From: Azonexus sp. R2A61
GTDB taxonomy: Bacteria; Pseudomonadota; Gammaproteobacteria; Burkholderiales; Rhodocyclaceae
DNA length: 64,000 nucleotides
NCBI RefSeq assembly: GCF_021401135.1
Contig: NZ_JACBFO010000003.1
Coordinates: forward strand, 620,001 to 684,000
Direction of reading: 5' to 3'
Part shown: in pieces, positions 17,042 through 25,582 of the stretch
How positions within the stretch are numbered: the stretch's first letter is position 1
Layout of the letters: each line of letters starts with the position of its first letter
The notes under the pieces: model-generated
The model's database searches: none
The model's input: the letters and a program-made list of their open reading frames with translations, nothing else
Told to the model about the DNA's origin: nothing
Position numbers and translations under genes: made by a program

Positions 17042-19456
17042 TCAGAAGCGGTATTTCATCGTCAGCATGACGTTGCGCGGTTCGCCCCAGGTGTAGGTGC
17101 TGTACCAGTCGAACAGCGTGTAGTACTTCTTGTCGAGCAGGTTGCTGACCTTGAGGTTGACCGACAGGTGCTTGTCGATCTGGTAGCTGGCCATCGCGTC
17201 GAGCAGCCAGTAGCTGGCCATGGTGTGCTTGACGGTGCCCTGGATCGGATGACCGACGTCGGCCCAGGCCTTGCTCTGCCAGCGGGCGCCGCCGCCCAGC
17301 GTGAGGCCGGGGAGGATGGCCGGTTTGACGCTGGAGCTGAGCGTGAACTGGTTTTCCGGCGACATGGTGGCCACTTTTTCGCCTTGCTGGCGGGCGATCT
17401 TGTGGTTGAAGCCGGCGTGGATCTGCCACTGCGGCGTCAGTTGACCGGAGATTTCGGCCTCGAAACCCCGGGTGCGGACGCCGTCGATCGCCCGGTAGGC
17501 GGTGCCGCCGCTCGGTGTCAGCCCGCCGCTGGCTTCGGCGTAGTTGTCCTGTTCGAGGCGGAAGTAGGCCAGGCTGGCGTTCAGCCGGCCGTTGAAGAAG
17601 CTGCCCTTGATCCCGGTCTCGTAGTTGATGCCTTCGAGCGGGTCGAGCGTTTTGCCCTGCGCGTCCTGCGCGCTCTGCGGTTGGTAGATGCTGGTGTAGC
17701 TGGCGTAGAGCGAATATCGGTCGTTCAGGTCGTAGACCGCGCCAAGGTAGGGCACGATGACGCCCGATTTCTTCATCGTCGCGTTTTCGTAGTTCAGCAC
17801 ACGGCCGCCGGCGATCAGCTTGAGGTCGTCGCGCAGGTTGAAACGGGCGGCGGTGTAGGCGCCGCTTTCGCGAATGGTCTCGCGGTCGCTGCCCTGCCAG
17901 CCGGCGTTGTCCCAGTCCGGCTCGGGCAACTGGCCGTTCCAGTGGTAGTAATCGGCGATGTTGTTGCTGCCGGCCCAGTAGCTGCGGTTGGTCCACACCC
18001 GCTTGGCGTGACTGGCGCCGAGCACCAGTTCGTGCTTGCGGCCGAGCAGTTCGAACGGCCCGCTGGCATAGAGGTCGATGGCGTCGGCGACGGTCTTGCC
18101 GACGTACTTGCCTTCCCAGGTGGTGACGCCGCCGCCGGTTGCCGGATCGGGATTGCCCGAACCGGCCGAGCCGAGTGTCGCGTCGTAGCCGTTGATCTGG
18201 TGGTTGAACTGGGCCTTGAGCACCCAGTCGTTGGCGAGCGTGTGTTCGAGGGTGGCGAAGGCGGTGCGCGTGTATTGTTTCCAGCTGCTCCAGTCGGCGC
18301 CGTTGTTGAACGAGCGCGGCATCTGGTTGAAGTTGCCGTTGGCGTCGTAGATCGGGATGCCGCCCCAGGTCGAGCGTTTCGGGTCGTTGTTCTGGGCGTC
18401 GACGCCGACGGTGAGCAGCGTCGCCGGGCCGAGGTCGGCCTCGAGGATGCCGTAGAAGGTCGCCGTCTGGCGTTCGTAGCCGTCGAGGTGGGAATGACGG
18501 TCCTGGTAGGCGGCGACGGCGCGGCCGCGCAGGCTGCCGGCCGGGTTCAGCGCGCCGCCGAGATCGAGCTGGCCGCGGTAGTTGTCGTTGGTGCCGGCGC
18601 CCAGGCTGATTTCGCCCTGGAAGTTTTTGGTCGGCTTCTTGCGGATCAGGTTGATCGTCGCGCCCGGATCGCCGCTGCCGGTGAGCAGGCCGGTGGCGCC
18701 CTTGAGCACCTCGACGCGGTCGTAGATGGCCATGTCGCTGAGCGTGTTGCCGGCCGAGTAGGAGGCGTTCCGGGTCATCGGGATGCCGTCGTACTGGAAG
18801 TTGTTGATCGGGAAGCCGCGTGCGTAGTAGGCGGTCCGCTCGCTGTCCAGGGTGACGATGCTGATGCCCGGCGTGTGCGCCATCACCGCGTCGATCGAGG
18901 TCAGGTTGAAATCGTCCATTTCCTGCCGGGTGATGACGCTGATGGTTTGCGGCGTCTCGCGCGGCGTCAGCACCAGCCGGGTGGCGGTGGCGATCGTGCC
19001 GGGCGTGTAGGAACCGCTGCCTTCGGTGATTTCGCCCAACTGGTTGGCGGTTACCTGCATCGCTGCCAGCGTGGTTTCTCCGCTGCTGCTGCCGCTCGTC
19101 TGGCTGGCCCGCAGCACGTAATTGCCCTGACCGCGATGCACGGCTTCCAGGCCGCTGCCGGCGAGCAGCCGGGCCAGGCCGGCGGCCGGCGTGAAGTCGC
19201 CGTTCAGGCCCGGCGTGCGCAGGCCGCGTGTCTGTTCCGCTTCGAACGACAAGGTGATGTCGGCGGCGGCAGCGAAGGCGGTGAGCGCGCTGCCGAGCGG
19301 CCCGGCCGGAATCTGGTAGCTGCGCAGCGGGGCGTTTTGCGCGTAGGCCGGCGGGCTGGCCAGCAGCAGGGCCGGGCCGGCGAGCGTCAGGCCGAGCATG
19401 GCGGCGCGCAAGGTGAGGGCGATGCGGCGCGGACGCGAAGGGAAGGGCTGAGTCAT
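17042..19456 (-). CDS. TonB-dependent siderophore receptor with signalling domain (receptor 2)
   Basis: An 804-residue outer-membrane receptor. The signal peptide ends at AYAQN, and the STN domain (about 38-100) includes YQIPAGPLGSALTAFAAAADITLSF. The plug has TPRETPQTISVITRQEMDDFN, YYARGFPINNFQYDGIP and YDRVEVLKGATGLLTGSGDPGATINLIRKKP. The barrel ends LTMKYRF. It belongs to the FhuE/FpvA-like transducer class. The start at 19456 is preferred because GAGGAA precedes it; an upstream in-frame extension is Arg/Cys-rich and lacks a signal peptide. It sits 109 bases after FecR 2. Confidence 0.93.
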   Translation of the reverse strand: MTQPFPSRPRRIALTLRAAMLGLTLAGPALLLASPPAYAQNAPLRSYQIPAGPLGSALTAFAAAADITLSFEAEQTRGLRTPGLNGDFTPAAGLARLLAGSGLEAVHRGQGNYVLRASQTSGSSSGETTLAAMQVTANQLGEITEGSGSYTPGTIATATRLVLTPRETPQTISVITRQEMDDFNLTSIDAVMAHTPGISIVTLDSERTAYYARGFPINNFQYDGIPMTRNASYSAGNTLSDMAIYDRVEVLKGATGLLTGSGDPGATINLIRKKPTKNFQGEISLGAGTNDNYRGQLDLGGALNPAGSLRGRAVAAYQDRHSHLDGYERQTATFYGILEADLGPATLLTVGVDAQNNDPKRSTWGGIPIYDANGNFNQMPRSFNNGADWSSWKQYTRTAFATLEHTLANDWVLKAQFNHQINGYDATLGSAGSGNPDPATGGGVTTWEGKYVGKTVADAIDLYASGPFELLGRKHELVLGASHAKRVWTNRSYWAGSNNIADYYHWNGQLPEPDWDNAGWQGSDRETIRESGAYTAARFNLRDDLKLIAGGRVLNYENATMKKSGVIVPYLGAVYDLNDRYSLYASYTSIYQPQSAQDAQGKTLDPLEGINYETGIKGSFFNGRLNASLAYFRLEQDNYAEASGGLTPSGGTAYRAIDGVRTRGFEAEISGQLTPQWQIHAGFNHKIARQQGEKVATMSPENQFTLSSSVKPAILPGLTLGGGARWQSKAWADVGHPIQGTVKHTMASYWLLDAMASYQIDKHLSVNLKVSNLLDKKYYTLFDWYSTYTWGEPRNVMLTMKYRF

Positions 19457-19565
19457 GACGAAAATTCCTCTTTTTCCTGGTTGACCGTGGAAGGACGCGG
19501 CAAGCGCCTCTACCCGGTTGGCCGTTTTCAACGGAAAAAGAGCAACCCCTGGATGAAAATAATTC

Positions 19566-20504
19566 TTAAATAGCCTCGGCGCGCACCCAGTAGCGGGTCG
19601 CGTAACGCCAGCGGATCGGCAGCGATGCCGCCAGGGTGTCGAGCACCGCATCGGTGTCGGCCAGCCGGAAGACGCCGGATAGCCGCAGCCCGGCAACTTC
19701 CGGCGCGCAGGCCAGGTAGCCGGGGCGATGGCGCGCCAGTTCGGCGAGGAAGTCGTCGAGCCGGCGGTCGTTGGCGATCAGCTTGCCGTCGCGCCAGGCG
19801 CCTTCGCCGCTGGCCAGCGCCTGCGGTGCGGCCACCTCGCGGTCGTCGAAGCGGGATTGCTGGCCGGCTTCCAGGCGTCGCGCCGTTCCCGCCCTGGGGC
19901 GGAGTTCGACGGCATGTTCGAGCACGGCGACGCGCGTTTCGCCGTCTTCGCGCCGGACGCTGAAGCGCGTGCCGAGCGCCCGCACCGCGCCGTTCGCGGT
20001 ATGGACCTCGAAAGGACGCGGATCGGCGGCCGTCTGGACAAGGATTTCTCCGGTCAACAGATGCAAGCGGCGCAAATCCGGGCGGTAATCGATGTCGACC
20101 GCAGAAGCGCTGTTGATGTCCAGCGTACCGCCGTCGGCGAGCCGGATGCGACGACGTTCGACGGCCGCCGTCCGCAGATCGGCGCGGGCGATCTGCCAGC
20201 CGGATTCGAGCTGCGGCAGCAGCGCGGCGAGACTGCCGGCCGAGAGCAGCAGGGTCAGCAGCTTGACCGTGCGCCGGCGGCGCTGGCGGGCGGCGGTCAG
20301 CGTCGGCACGGCCATGTCGCCGGGCACGCTGTTCAGCCGCCGTTCCAGCGCTTGCATGCGCGCCCAGGCCTGGCGGTGCGCCGCGTCGGCGGCCAGCCAG
20401 CGCTCCCAGGCGGCGCGCTCGGCCGGGCGCAGCGCCGCGTCGTTCAACTGGACGTACCAGTGGGCGGCGGCTTCCAGCGCGCTGCGCGGCAGTTCGCCGG
20501 CCAC
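19566..20504 (-). CDS. FecR-family anti-sigma/signal transducer (unit 2)
   Basis: A 312-residue protein. The cytoplasmic DUF4880 segment has the W-rich pattern ALEAAAHWYVQLND ... AWERWLAADAAHRQAW. A basic stretch and one helix follow (about 79-97), then the FecR domain (IRLADGGTLDINSASAVDIDYR; LHLLTGEILVQTA; VRALGTRFSVRREDG) and a DUF4974-like end (GLRLSGVFRLADTDAVLDTLAASL). The conserved SAVDID codons include TGCGGTCGAC, a half-site of the dispersed palindrome. It begins one base after the sigma 2 stop. Confidence 0.92.
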   Translation of the reverse strand: MAGELPRSALEAAAHWYVQLNDAALRPAERAAWERWLAADAAHRQAWARMQALERRLNSVPGDMAVPTLTAARQRRRRTVKLLTLLLSAGSLAALLPQLESGWQIARADLRTAAVERRRIRLADGGTLDINSASAVDIDYRPDLRRLHLLTGEILVQTAADPRPFEVHTANGAVRALGTRFSVRREDGETRVAVLEHAVELRPRAGTARRLEAGQQSRFDDREVAAPQALASGEGAWRDGKLIANDRRLDDFLAELARHRPGYLACAPEVAGLRLSGVFRLADTDAVLDTLAASLPIRWRYATRYWVRAEAI

Positions 20505-20505
20505 T

Positions 20506-21024
20506 TCAGCAGCCCTCGGCGAGGATCAGGCACTGCGTCAGCGCGCGGGCCAGGTGTTTCTTGACGGTGGTGAGCGAGATGCCGAGCCGTTCGCCGATCG
20601 CCGCATAGGTCAGCCCTTCGAACTGGGCGAGCAGGAAAATCTCGCGGGCGCGCGGCCCGAGTTCGTCGAGCATGCGGTCGATGGCGACCAGGGTTTCGAG
20701 GATCAGCGCCCGCGTTTCGGGCGACACGGCAACCGGTTCCGGCCGGGCGGCCAGCGTGTCGAGCCAGGCCTGTTCGATGCTCAAGCGGCGGAAGCGGTCG
20801 ACGACCAGCCCGTTGGCCACGGTGGCCAGGTATTTTCTGGGTTCTTCGATGGCTGTCGCGTTGCGCGCCGCGAGCACGCGCAGGAATGTGTCCTGGGCCA
20901 GGTCGGCGGCGTCGAAGCGGTTGCCGAGCTTCCGGCGCAGCCAACCGCTGAGCCAGCCATGGTGGTCGCGGTACAGCGCGGCGATGGTCAGTCCCGGCAA
21001 ATCCGGTGCGGCGGCGGTGTTCAA
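20506..21024 (-). CDS. ECF sigma factor, FecI-like (sigma 2)
   Basis: A 172-residue factor with the shared N-terminal motif LYRDHHGWLSGWLRRKLGN, region 2 DAADLAQDTFLRVLAAR, and region 4 LGPRAREIFLLAQFEGLTYAAIGERLGISLTTVKKHLARAL. It should direct transcription of receptor 2. The promoter region (21047-21124) has a Fur box overlapping the -10 and the paired leader repeats. AAGGAGG lies about 10 bases upstream of the ATG. Confidence 0.93.
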   Translation of the reverse strand: MNTAAAPDLPGLTIAALYRDHHGWLSGWLRRKLGNRFDAADLAQDTFLRVLAARNATAIEEPRKYLATVANGLVVDRFRRLSIEQAWLDTLAARPEPVAVSPETRALILETLVAIDRMLDELGPRAREIFLLAQFEGLTYAAIGERLGISLTTVKKHLARALTQCLILAEGC

Positions 21025-21046
21025 GGAGGTCTCCGGAGCGGTCGGC

Positions 21047-21124
21047 GCTGGCTGGTCCGAAGCGGATGGCTGGCCTTTATTTGCGAAACGTTCTCATTAT
21101 CGCGAATTCGCCGGATAGCGTCAA
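21047..21124 (-). promoter_or_regulatory. Iron-regulated promoter and leader repeats of sigma 2
   Basis: Read on the minus strand: -35 TTGACG (21119-21124), 17 bp spacer, -10 GATAAT (21096-21101). A Fur-box-like palindrome GCGAAACGTTCTCATTAT (21083-21100, plus-strand reading) overlaps the -10. Repeats GCTGGCTGG (21047-21055) and ATGGCTGGCC (21066-21075) lie in the leader, about 19 bases apart. Confidence 0.72.
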
Positions 21125-21149
21125 TTTGGGGAAAACCGCCGGAATTCCA

Positions 21150-21197
21150 CGGTCGACCGCAACCGACAAGGCGATTTCGCCTGCTGCGGTCGACCGC
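21150..21197. repeat. Two copies of the dispersed palindrome
   Basis: CGGTCGACCGCA at 21150-21161 and TGCGGTCGACCGC at 21185-21197 lie 24 bases apart, between the sigma 2 promoter and the terminator of receptor 3. Confidence 0.7.
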
Positions 21198-21207
21198 CGG
21201 TTGAAAC

Positions 21208-21234
21208 AAAAAAGGCACCGCAGAACGGTGCCTT
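21208..21234 (-). terminator. Rho-independent terminator after receptor 3
   Basis: Arms AAGGCACCG (21212-21220) and CGGTGCCTT (21226-21234) form a nine-base stem followed, on the minus strand, by six T residues. Confidence 0.87.
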
Positions 21235-21254
21235 GAAGGCGTCCGCAAAGCGGC

Positions 21255-23705
21255 TCAGAAGGTGTACCTGGCGGTCAGCATGACGTTGCGCGGGGCGCCG
21301 AACACATTGCCGCCGGTGCTCCAGCCGATGCCCTGGTAGTAGTGCTTGTCGAACAGGTTGTTGAGGTTGAGGCGAATCTCGGTGTGCTCGTCGAAGCGGT
21401 AGCTGCCGTTCAGGCCGACGATGGCGTAACCGGCTTGCTGGATGTTCTGGTCGTCGCTCGATTTGATCCGGTTTTGGGCGTATACGTTGCCACCGATGCG
21501 CCAGCGCGAAAGCTCGCCGGGCAGGCGATAGCTGGTGGTCATTTTGAACTGGTGGCGGGGCTGGTCGCTGTCGAACTGTTTGCCGATGTTGTTTGGGTCG
21601 GCATCCTTGGTGTACTTGGCATTGACGTAGGTGTAGCCGCTCGCGATCTGCCAGTTCGGGGTCAGCGCGCCGCTGACTTCCAGCTCGATGCCCTTGCTTT
21701 CGACTTCGCCGGCGGCTCGCTTGCAGTAGCCCCAGGAACTGCCAGGGCAGGGGTTCGGGCCGGCCAGATCGTCCACGGCGCGGTTCTGCTGCTGGACGAT
21801 GAAGGTCGCCAGACTGGCGTTCAGACGGCCGCCGAAGTACTCGCCCTTGATGCCGAGCTCGTAATTGGTACCGGTGATCGGGTCGAGCAGCTTGCCGTCG
21901 CGATCGCGGTTGCTTTGCGGCTCGAAGATTTCGGTCCAGCTGGCGTAGAGCGAATGACTGTCGTTCAGATCGTAGACCAGGCCGGCATAGGGGGTGATTT
22001 CGCGGTTGACTTCGAAATGGGTGGCGTTGCTGTGGTTTTCGTTCTCGTACCAGTTGATCCGCGTCCCGAGGATGAGTTTCAGCGGATCGGCCAGGCTCAG
22101 GCGGGTCGCCGCATAGACGCCCTTCTGGCGCGCCGTGTAGGCCCAGTTCCACAGCGACATGTCGATGTCGGGCCGGGCGACGCTGGACGAATCCCAATGA
22201 TAGGGATCGACCGCCGGGCCGGCCGGGGTCCAGGCGTAACTGGACCAGCCGCCCCAGTTCTTGTTGTCGAACTTGCGATAACTGGCGCCGAACATCAGTT
22301 CATGGCTGCGCTCGAGCAGCGTGAAGGGGCCGTTGACGCTCAGGTCGTAGCTGTCCTGGCGGTTGTCGAGCCGGTAGCGCTGGGTGCTCTGGCGCAGTAC
22401 GCCGCCGTTCGTGTAGAGGCCGGAGAACATCATGTCCTGTTCCGGCCGTTTCCACAGGGCTGCCGCCCTGGCCTGCCAGCCGTTGGCGAACTTGTGGGTG
22501 AGGTCGGCGAAGAGGCTCTTGTCAGTCTGTTGCCAGTAGTCGAAATCGTTGGCGGTGTTGGCCGAGCGACTCAGGCCGGCGAGGAAGCTGCCGTCCGCGT
22601 TGGTTGGGTGGCCGGGCAGGAAACCGTCGTTATCCACCTTGCGGTAGTGGACGCCCAGCGTCGCCACCGTGGCCGACGTCAGGTCGGCTTCGAGGATGCC
22701 GTAGAACTGGTGGTTGCGGTCGTGGGCGGTGTCGTAGAACTGCTCGCTGTCCTGCACCGTTGCCACGGTGCGGCCGCGCAGGGTGCCGGCGGCGTTGAGC
22801 GCTCCGCCCGCATCGACGGTGCTGCGAAAGTTGCGCCAGCTGCCGGCGCTCAGCGTGACGCTGGCCTGCTTGTCGGCCGTCGGCCGCTTGCGCACCAGGT
22901 TGATCGCCGCCGACGGGGTGCCGGCGCCGGTCGTCAGGCCGGTGGCGCCGCGTACGACTTCGACGCGATCGTAGATGTCCAGCGCGTCGTTGTCGGCATT
23001 GAAGGTGCCGTTGGCGCCGGTGCTGGTGGGCAGACCGTCGATCAGCAGGTTGGATATCGGGAAGCCGCGTGCCGAGAAACTGCCCGATTCCCCGCTGTAA
23101 TAGCCTTTCTGCATGACCAGCCCGGTGATGTTCTGTACTGCGTCGTCGAGCGTGATCATGCCCAGGTCGTCGATCTGCTGGCGGGTCAGTACGCTGACCG
23201 ACTGCGGCGTTTCACGCGGCGACAGGGTGAGCTTGGTGGCGGTGCTCATCGCGCCGGTGGTGTAGGAGCGGGTGTTTTCCGTCGTGCCGTCGAGGCCGGC
23301 CGCAGTGACCGTCATCGGCGCCAGCGTGGCTTCGCCGGTGGCCGGCGGCAGCCTGCGCAGGCGCCAGTCGCCGTTGCCGCCGCGCACGGCTTCCAGGCCG
23401 CTGCCGGCGAGCAGTTTCTGCAGGCCGGCTTCGGCGCCGTAGCTGCCGTTGAGGCCGCCGGACTTGAGCCCGTCGGTCAGTGCCGGGTCGAAGCTCAGCG
23501 TGATGCCGGCTTGGGCGGCGAAGGCATAGAGCGCCTGGCTGAGCGGACCGGCCGGCAGGGCGTAGGCTTTGGCGCTGACGTTCGCCGGCAACTCGGCGGC
23601 CGACGCCGCACCGGCTGGCAGCAACGCGGTACAGCTCAGGCCGAACAGTGCCAGACTCAGTGGACGAAGGCGGAAGACGGTTCGGTTGCGTGTCTGGGAT
23701 GGCAT
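21255..23705 (-). CDS. TonB-dependent siderophore receptor with signalling domain (receptor 3)
   Basis: An 816-residue receptor. The signal region ends near ASAAELPAN, and STN residues are about 45-110 (YALPAGPLSQALYAFAAQAGITLSF). The plug contains SPRETPQSVSVLTRQQIDDLG, ARGFPISNLLIDGLP and YDRVEVVRGATGLTTGAGTPSAAINLVRKRP. The barrel ends LTARYTF. A Cys pair in an extracellular-loop position (PNPCPGSSWGYCKR) could form a disulfide, as also seen in receptor 8. It is an FpvA/FhuE-like ferric-siderophore transducer. A strong AAGGGG lies nine bases before the ATG. The ligand is unknown. Confidence 0.93.
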   Translation of the reverse strand: MPSQTRNRTVFRLRPLSLALFGLSCTALLPAGAASAAELPANVSAKAYALPAGPLSQALYAFAAQAGITLSFDPALTDGLKSGGLNGSYGAEAGLQKLLAGSGLEAVRGGNGDWRLRRLPPATGEATLAPMTVTAAGLDGTTENTRSYTTGAMSTATKLTLSPRETPQSVSVLTRQQIDDLGMITLDDAVQNITGLVMQKGYYSGESGSFSARGFPISNLLIDGLPTSTGANGTFNADNDALDIYDRVEVVRGATGLTTGAGTPSAAINLVRKRPTADKQASVTLSAGSWRNFRSTVDAGGALNAAGTLRGRTVATVQDSEQFYDTAHDRNHQFYGILEADLTSATVATLGVHYRKVDNDGFLPGHPTNADGSFLAGLSRSANTANDFDYWQQTDKSLFADLTHKFANGWQARAAALWKRPEQDMMFSGLYTNGGVLRQSTQRYRLDNRQDSYDLSVNGPFTLLERSHELMFGASYRKFDNKNWGGWSSYAWTPAGPAVDPYHWDSSSVARPDIDMSLWNWAYTARQKGVYAATRLSLADPLKLILGTRINWYENENHSNATHFEVNREITPYAGLVYDLNDSHSLYASWTEIFEPQSNRDRDGKLLDPITGTNYELGIKGEYFGGRLNASLATFIVQQQNRAVDDLAGPNPCPGSSWGYCKRAAGEVESKGIELEVSGALTPNWQIASGYTYVNAKYTKDADPNNIGKQFDSDQPRHQFKMTTSYRLPGELSRWRIGGNVYAQNRIKSSDDQNIQQAGYAIVGLNGSYRFDEHTEIRLNLNNLFDKHYYQGIGWSTGGNVFGAPRNVMLTARYTF

Positions 23706-23852
23706 GGGGTACCCCTTTCGATAGCCGTTTTTGAAGGTTTCCCTGGCTTGTCGAACGAAGCGGAAAAAGGGGCCAGTCTTGTCGATCCGCGCTTGATCCG
23801 GAGCGCGCTTCCGCGGGCCGGCCGATGCGCCGCGCCGGCGGTCGGGAAACCG

Positions 23853-24833
23853 TCAGAGAGCGGGGTCGCGGGGGAGTACGTTGACCCAGTAGCGGGTATG
23901 GCGGCGGATGGCGATCGGCAGATTGTCCTGCAGGATGGCGAGGATGCGGTCGGTGTCGGCGAGCTGGAAGACGCCGGAAATGCGCAGGTCGGCGATTTCC
24001 GGCGCGCAGCGCAGGAGGCCGGGGCGGTGGCGGGCGAGTTCGGCGAGGAAATCGGCCAGCCGCTGCCGGTCGGCGATCAGGTTGCCGTCCTGCCAAGCGT
24101 CGATGCCGACCGGCAGCGGACTGGCCGGTCCGACGGCGTGCTCGTCGAAGCTGGCGGCTTGTCCGGCTTCCAGCCGGCGCGGCGCATCGCTCCGGTGCGG
24201 ACGGATTTCCACGGCGTGTTCGAGTACCGCGACATGGCTGCGCCCGTCGCCGTCGCGGCGGACGATGAAACGCGTGCCCAGCGCGCGGATCTGGCCGTGC
24301 CCGGTGTCGACCAGAAAGGGGCGAGGCGGCCGGGCGGCATCCGGCGCCGTTTCGACGAGGATTTCGCCACCGTGCAGCACGATGCGACGCTGCCCCGCGT
24401 CGAAACGGACATCGGCACTGCTTGCCGTGTTGAGGTGGAGCCGGCTGCCATCGGCCAAATGGAGGGCACGCCGTTCGCCGGTGGCGGTGCGGTAATCGGT
24501 CGTCGGCCCGCCATGCCGCAGGCGCCAGCCGAGCCAGCCGGCGGAGGGCGCGAGCAACAGCAGGGCGATGCCCTTGGCCAGTTTGCGGCGGCGCGCGCGG
24601 TGGCTGTTGGCCAGTGTATTGATGCCGATGCCGGCGGGAATCGCGCCCAGGGTGGTGGCCAGCGATTCGGCGGCGCGCCAGGCGGTTTCGTGTTCCGGTG
24701 CCGAGGCGCGCCAGGCATCGAGGGCCCGGCGACCGCCGGCATCGAGTTCACCGGCGTGCAGGCGGACCAGCCAGTCGGCGGCCTGGTCGATGGTCAGCGG
24801 AGAAATCGTGGCAGACGAAGGTATCGGGGTCAT
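23853..24833 (-). CDS. FecR-family anti-sigma/signal transducer (unit 3)
   Basis: A 326-residue protein. The cytoplasmic part is AADWLVRLHAGELDAGGRRALDAWRASAPEHETAW, with a helix at about 86-104. The FecR domain reads LHLADGSRLHLNTASSADVRFD, VLHGGEILVETAPDA and IRALGTRFIVRRDGD, and the C-terminal domain is LRISGVFQLADTDRILAIL. The ATG at 24833 overlaps the sigma 3 TGA as ATGA, which indicates translational coupling and decides the start. It transduces the receptor 3 signal. Confidence 0.92.
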   Translation of the reverse strand: MTPIPSSATISPLTIDQAADWLVRLHAGELDAGGRRALDAWRASAPEHETAWRAAESLATTLGAIPAGIGINTLANSHRARRRKLAKGIALLLLAPSAGWLGWRLRHGGPTTDYRTATGERRALHLADGSRLHLNTASSADVRFDAGQRRIVLHGGEILVETAPDAARPPRPFLVDTGHGQIRALGTRFIVRRDGDGRSHVAVLEHAVEIRPHRSDAPRRLEAGQAASFDEHAVGPASPLPVGIDAWQDGNLIADRQRLADFLAELARHRPGLLRCAPEIADLRISGVFQLADTDRILAILQDNLPIAIRRHTRYWVNVLPRDPAL

Positions 24834-25333
24834 GTGAGCAGGACTCGCAGGCATTGGGCGAAGCCGTCGTGCATGTAGCGCTTGACTGAGCGCAGGCCGA
24901 TGCCGAGCTGCTCGGCGATCTCGGGGTAGCTCAGGCCTTCGAGCTGCGAGAGCAGGAAGACGGTGCGGGTTTTTTTCGGCAGCGCGTCGAGTAGGCGGTC
25001 GATGTGCAGCAAGGCCTCGATCACCAGCAGGCGCTCTTCGGGCGACGGGGCGACCGGTTCCGGCAGCAGGGCCAAGGCTTCAAGGTAGGCCTGCTCGAGT
25101 GTGCGCCGGCGGATCTGGTCGACCATCAACCCGTGTGCCACGGTGCGCAGGTAGGCACGCGGTTCGCGGAAGGCTTCGCATTCGCGCTTCAGGAGCAGGC
25201 GCAGGAAGGTGTCCTGGGCCAGGTCGGCCGCCTGCTGCGAGCAGCCGGTTTTGCGCCGTAGCCAGCCGAACAGCCAGCCGTGGTGTGCTTGATAGAGTGT
25301 GGAAACGGAATCGGGCACGGCCGCGTTGCTCAT
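24830..25333 (-). CDS. ECF sigma factor, FecI-like (sigma 3)
   Basis: A 167-residue factor: LYQAHHGWLFGWLRRKTGCSQQAADLAQDTFLRLLLKRE (N-terminal motif plus region 2) and LDALPKKTRTVFLLSQLEGLSYPEIAEQLGIGLRSVKRYMHDG (region 4). It ends in the ATGA overlap with FecR 3. Its promoter (25356-25443) carries a strong Fur-like palindrome. It is divergent from the MHYT-PAS-GGDEF gene, whose own start is 250 bases away. Confidence 0.93.
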   Translation of the reverse strand: MSNAAVPDSVSTLYQAHHGWLFGWLRRKTGCSQQAADLAQDTFLRLLLKRECEAFREPRAYLRTVAHGLMVDQIRRRTLEQAYLEALALLPEPVAPSPEERLLVIEALLHIDRLLDALPKKTRTVFLLSQLEGLSYPEIAEQLGIGLRSVKRYMHDGFAQCLRVLLT

Positions 25334-25355
25334 GAAGTTCCTCGGGATGAGCGCC

Positions 25356-25443
25356 GCTGGCTGGCCGCGAAGGGAACGCGGCGTGGCTTGCGTCAGTTAT
25401 TGCGAATGGTTCGCATTATTTTGGATTTGCGCTGCAAGGTCAA
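25356..25443 (-). promoter_or_regulatory. Iron-regulated promoter and leader repeats of sigma 3
   Basis: Read on the minus strand: -35 TTGACC (25438-25443), 17 bp spacer, -10 AATAAT (25415-25420), with the palindrome GCGAATGGTTCGCATTATT (25402-25420, plus-strand reading) overlapping it as a Fur-box candidate. GCTGGCTGGC is at 25356-25365; a second, decayed repeat (GTGGCTTGC) starts near 25382. Confidence 0.7.
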
Positions 25444-25582
25444 ATTTTCAAACCGGAATTCCCATACGGGCAGATGCACATGGGATTGGTTTATGAAAAT
25501 GAGTTTTTTTATTCATGTAGTATTGCCTTGTACGTCGGAACTCTGGAAATCCATCGAACCGGGAAATCAAGAGGAGCATGGG

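Noticed and set aside
24830..25333. The run of sigma genes as housekeeping or stress sigma factors
   Set aside because: Only regions 2 and 4 are present, and each is coupled to a FecR gene, which fixes the FecI class.
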